From NCBI GenBank assembly GCA_002839335.1, contig PGXU01000023.1, positions 1-42,849 on the forward strand: a stretch of 42,849 bases of DNA. Reading direction: 5' to 3'. The position numbers and the translations under genes were made by a program. The stretch comes from Spirochaetae bacterium HGW-Spirochaetae-4. GTDB lineage: Bacteria; Spirochaetota; Spirochaetia; Sphaerochaetales; Sphaerochaetaceae. Shown in pieces: positions 40,446 through 42,849 of this stretch. Position 1 is the first letter of the stretch. Each line of letters starts with the position of its first letter. The notes under the pieces are model-generated. The model ran no database searches. It was given only the letters and a program-made list of their open reading frames with translations, and was not told the DNA's origin.

Positions 40446-40878
40446 GTTCACCACCAATGCCACCCTCGATGAGATCGTCGCTTTGATCGGCTCAAGGATC
40501 TCCGACCATACGCGGCCGGGTCTCATGCCGTTCAGGACGGTGCGGAAGAACTCCGATTATTCGAACAGCAAGTACGAGCGGCCGATGGTGCTGGTGTTTC
40601 CCACATCCTCGGAGCTCGATGATGCCGGACAGTGTGTTGGGGACGACCTGTTGGGAGTGGAGTTGGCGGTGTTCGTGAACGGACCGGATGGAGAGGCGAA
40701 CACGAACGATCTGATCGATTACGCGGACGCGTTGCGTTCGCTGTTCCTCGAGCACGACCGTTTGGAGAATTCCTGGGATATCTCGATCGGGATGGTCGAA
40801 TACTTCTCGTTGGGCAGCACGACGGAAAAGATGGCAAGCCTGCAGCTGGAATGCAAGGCTTCGGTGGTCAGGGGGTAA
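40435..40878 (+). CDS. Tail completion/terminator protein
   Basis: The 147-residue protein starts with TTG seven bases behind AGGAGG (40422-40427); no ATG fits. The content is mixed alpha/beta, with FVNGPDGEANTNDLIDYADA and a C-terminal EKMASLQLECKASVVRG. Position between the gp10-like gene and the tail tube gene is that of the tail terminator. The family is inferred from position more than from sequence. Confidence 0.6.
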   Translation: METRFTTNATLDEIVALIGSRISDHTRPGLMPFRTVRKNSDYSNSKYERPMVLVFPTSSELDDAGQCVGDDLLGVELAVFVNGPDGEANTNDLIDYADALRSLFLEHDRLENSWDISIGMVEYFSLGSTTEKMASLQLECKASVVRG

Positions 40879-40881
40879 CGA

Positions 40882-42174
40882 ATGGCACCAAAGAAAGGGT
40901 TTATGAAGGCCTCGATGGGAGGCATGGAGACACAAGCGGGAACCGCGGTAGCACGTACGGCCCGGTTGGCGATGACGGATTTCGGCTATCTGGTGGAGAA
41001 ACCCACCAAATCGTCCAAGGATGTGATAACCGGCCGGAATTCCCAGGCGGGATATGATCTGGATGCGATCGATTACTCGGCCGAGATGCCGACCAATCTC
41101 ACCGTGTGTCCCGCGTTGGCCATGATGCTCCATTCCTTGATGGGAAGCATGTCCGCACCGGTTGCGGTGGGGTGCGGGATCCTCCTCATCTATACCGGTG
41201 GCGAGGACTCGTGCGTTGTTGAGGCGGATGAGGATGGGAAAAGCCTCTCCGCCCGGATCGGGAACCGTGGCGAAGAGCTGCCGGATCCGGCTTTCGGAAC
41301 ACTGGGGGTGTTGGACCTCACCACACTGACGTTGGGCAACCTGATCGATACGGTCAATGGCTTCGGCGGCTACACCGCCACGCTGTTGTACGGGGATCCC
41401 GCCGCGGCTTCCGAGGTGCCGGTACCGGTCGCGTATGCCCAGGCGAAGGGACGGCCGGTCCCGCTGCATTTCACTTCGCCGGCCTCGACGGTCAAGCTGC
41501 GCATCTTCAAGCCGAACTACACGAATACGGAGAATGCGACCTTCTCCATCCAAGTGGACGGAGACGGGGACAACCGCCTGGGTAGCGGCGCGGTCGTCGA
41601 CAGTGCGACGATCAGCGCGGATTTGAAGGCGAAGGCCAAGGCGAGCTGGTCCCTGTTGCTCCTGAAGGTACTGGGGGGCCAGGAGCCGACCTCGCTCGGG
41701 CTGACAGCCGATGATCTGGATGTCATGAAGTTCAACGAGGGGGAAACCCTGATCGCCGGCCAGAAGCATTGCTATGTGAAGAACGTGTCGGTGACCGTCG
41801 CGAACAACCACAGCGACGACGAGGGGTATTGCCAAGGGTCGCTGATGAAGGCCACCCATGTCCGCGGTACATTTTCCGTAACCGGCAGCATGACGCTCTC
41901 GGTGGGCGAGGATGGCGCGGATCCCTCCAGCGAGAAGGAACGGAAGAAGAACCTGTCGAACGACATGACCTCGGTGCAGCTGCGGTTTGTCGGTCGTCGG
42001 ATCGCGGACGGTATCCGTTCGATGATGGTCCTGGACATGCCGTACGTGCAGTACACCGACGACTCGAAGAGCGCCGGGGACAATAGCTTGGAGCAGTCGC
42101 TTTCATTCGAAGCGGTGGATCCGTCCGGGGCGGAGGACCACCTGCAGGTCCACATGGTCGGAGGGTGGGCATGA
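40882..42174 (+). CDS. Major tail (tube) protein
   Basis: The 430-residue protein is beta-rich and located directly before the tail chaperone genes, the usual place of the tail tube gene. The N-terminus (KASMGGMETQAGTAVARTA) and the segment NLTVCPALAMMLHSLMG near residue 75 fit tube proteins, while the larger size suggests additional surface domains (about 150-260, with IFKPNYTNTENATFSIQVDG). The start lies three bases behind the previous stop. Confidence 0.7.
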   Translation: MAPKKGFMKASMGGMETQAGTAVARTARLAMTDFGYLVEKPTKSSKDVITGRNSQAGYDLDAIDYSAEMPTNLTVCPALAMMLHSLMGSMSAPVAVGCGILLIYTGGEDSCVVEADEDGKSLSARIGNRGEELPDPAFGTLGVLDLTTLTLGNLIDTVNGFGGYTATLLYGDPAAASEVPVPVAYAQAKGRPVPLHFTSPASTVKLRIFKPNYTNTENATFSIQVDGDGDNRLGSGAVVDSATISADLKAKAKASWSLLLLKVLGGQEPTSLGLTADDLDVMKFNEGETLIAGQKHCYVKNVSVTVANNHSDDEGYCQGSLMKATHVRGTFSVTGSMTLSVGEDGADPSSEKERKKNLSNDMTSVQLRFVGRRIADGIRSMMVLDMPYVQYTDDSKSAGDNSLEQSLSFEAVDPSGAEDHLQVHMVGGWA

Positions 42175-42689
42175 AGGATTGGCAAAAGCACATAAGTCGG
42201 CAGCGTATCGGTGAGAAGACCGAGTTGAAGAGCGTGGAAGGGTTCTGGGTGAAGCCACGGAAATTCTCTGTGGAGGAGAACGACCGTATCCAGGCAGCGA
42301 ATGTCGCCGCGCTCTCCAAGGTCAAGCGGTCCGCCCTTGCCCAGGCGACGCAGAAGCTGAGGGGACAAGCCGAGACGAATCCCGACGCGCTGGTAATGGA
42401 CCTATTGGACGAGAAGGAGCTGGAGGCGCTCATGGACGTCCAGTTCGCCCCGGCGGCGGAGATCGTGAAGCTGCAGATCCTGTATGGCGTGGCCGAGCAC
42501 AACTTCTGCGAGGAGGAGAGCACCACCCATATGGACGGGAAGCTGGTCGAGGAGATCATGCAGGCTCCGGAGATCGCCGGAGAGATCGCGCTGGTGGCGC
42601 AACGGTTCAACGACCCTTTAGCCAAGCGGACCTCCGGGATATCCGGGACGTCACCGGATGGGTCCACGGCGGAGCGGAGTTCGAACTAG
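42171..42689 (+). CDS. Tail assembly chaperone G (short product)
   Basis: The 172-residue protein starts at the ATG at 42171, five bases behind GGAGGG, overlapping the tube gene stop. It is helical and charged (FSVEENDRIQAANVAALSKV near 35). The order tube gene, chaperone, and an overlapping second frame behind a slippery site is that of lambda G and GT. G and GT coat the tape measure during tail assembly. Without frameshifting the protein ends at 42689. Confidence 0.8.
   Translation: MKDWQKHISRQRIGEKTELKSVEGFWVKPRKFSVEENDRIQAANVAALSKVKRSALAQATQKLRGQAETNPDALVMDLLDEKELEALMDVQFAPAAEIVKLQILYGVAEHNFCEEESTTHMDGKLVEEIMQAPEIAGEIALVAQRFNDPLAKRTSGISGTSPDGSTAERSSN
42614..42665 (+). other. Programmed -1 frameshift signal (G to GT)
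   Basis: The heptamer CCCTTTA (42614-42620) is a canonical X XXY YYZ slippery site in the G reading frame (C CCT TTA). Seven bases behind it a stem GGACC/GGTCC (42628-42632 and 42661-42665) encloses a smaller CCGG/CCGG stem. After slipping to the -1 frame, translation continues without a stop to the window end. Confidence 0.85.
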
Positions 42690-42849
42690 ACGATCCCTTT
42701 CCCGACGGAAGGAATCCGGCCGACCTGCTGGAGCAGTGGGGGCCCTGGGTACGCGATTGCGTACGCATGTTGGATGGGGAGGGGACCTACCGCACGATGT
42801 TGTACGCCGGGGGACTGCTCGAGCAGCCGGCGATCGACATGGCGGTTAT
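42620..42849 (+). CDS. Tail assembly chaperone T region (frameshift extension, cut by window edge)
   Basis: In the -1 frame relative to G, an open frame runs from the slippery site to the end of the window (76 codons). It contains DVTGWVHGGAEFELDDPFPD and DLLEQWGPWVRDCVRMLDGE. There is no start codon with a ribosome binding site, so it is made only as a G-T fusion. Its composition is coding-like and matches the neighbouring late genes. Confidence 0.8.

Overview
The window looks like a bacterial chromosome segment of about 18 kb followed by the first ~24.7 kb of an integrated siphovirus prophage. The host is probably a spirochaete close to Sphaerochaeta. I infer this from the gene set (RarA fused to a methyltransferase-like domain, a CBS/ATPase + DRTGG + PHP trio, tig-clpP-clpX, a MATE pump) and from general familiarity with those genomes; nothing in the window proves the genus.

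Host part, 1-18,080. An M29 aminopeptidase is cut by the left edge. It is followed by an RluA-type pseudouridine synthase, a small regulatory cluster (CBS/HATPase, DRTGG, PHP), a nitroreductase, a Bax-inhibitor-1 membrane protein, a MATE transporter, a lipoprotein and rarA. Five tRNA genes (His, Arg, Lys, Leu, Gly) come next, with a promoter in front and a strong terminator behind. A proteostasis and housekeeping run follows: tig, clpP, clpX, a DHH phosphoesterase, a sigma-like protein, rdgB and pepF. Several genes have a -10 hexamer ending only 6-7 nt before the ATG, which suggests leaderless mRNAs. A structured ~156 bp repeat occurs twice (4675 and 17841).

Prophage left end, 18,080-25,800. 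A 3' fragment of tRNA-Leu(GAG) marks the attachment site, and repeated TGGTGTCA boxes beside it look like integrase or excisionase arm sites. The right end, and probably the integrase, lie outside the window. Between att and the repressor, in AT-rich DNA on the minus strand, are a helicase-nuclease fusion, small proteins, a P63C protein and a nucleotide-cyclase-like protein resembling Pycsar PycC. These genes share the repressor's orientation and are good candidates for lysogenic defence genes. A divergent switch (C1-type repressor against a ribbon-helix-helix protein and an excisionase-like HTH) leads into a structured non-coding zone with two tRNA-like genes that have oversized anticodon loops.

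Early and late phage genes, 25,800-42,849, all on the plus strand. These are a DUF4406 protein, an HNH protein, a replication initiator with an embedded origin (TCGGACA/TGTCCGA dyads and a 17-bp tandem repeat), a DnaC-like loader, NUMOD1-like DNA-binding proteins, a second HNH nuclease and a ParB-methyltransferase. An AT-rich two-gene cassette (DUF4365 protein plus an unknown protein) interrupts the run just before terminase. The HK97-type head and tail genes follow in canonical order: TerS, TerL, portal, ClpP-like protease, capsid, connector proteins, tail tube, and a tail chaperone pair with a CCCTTTA -1 frameshift signal, cut by the right edge.
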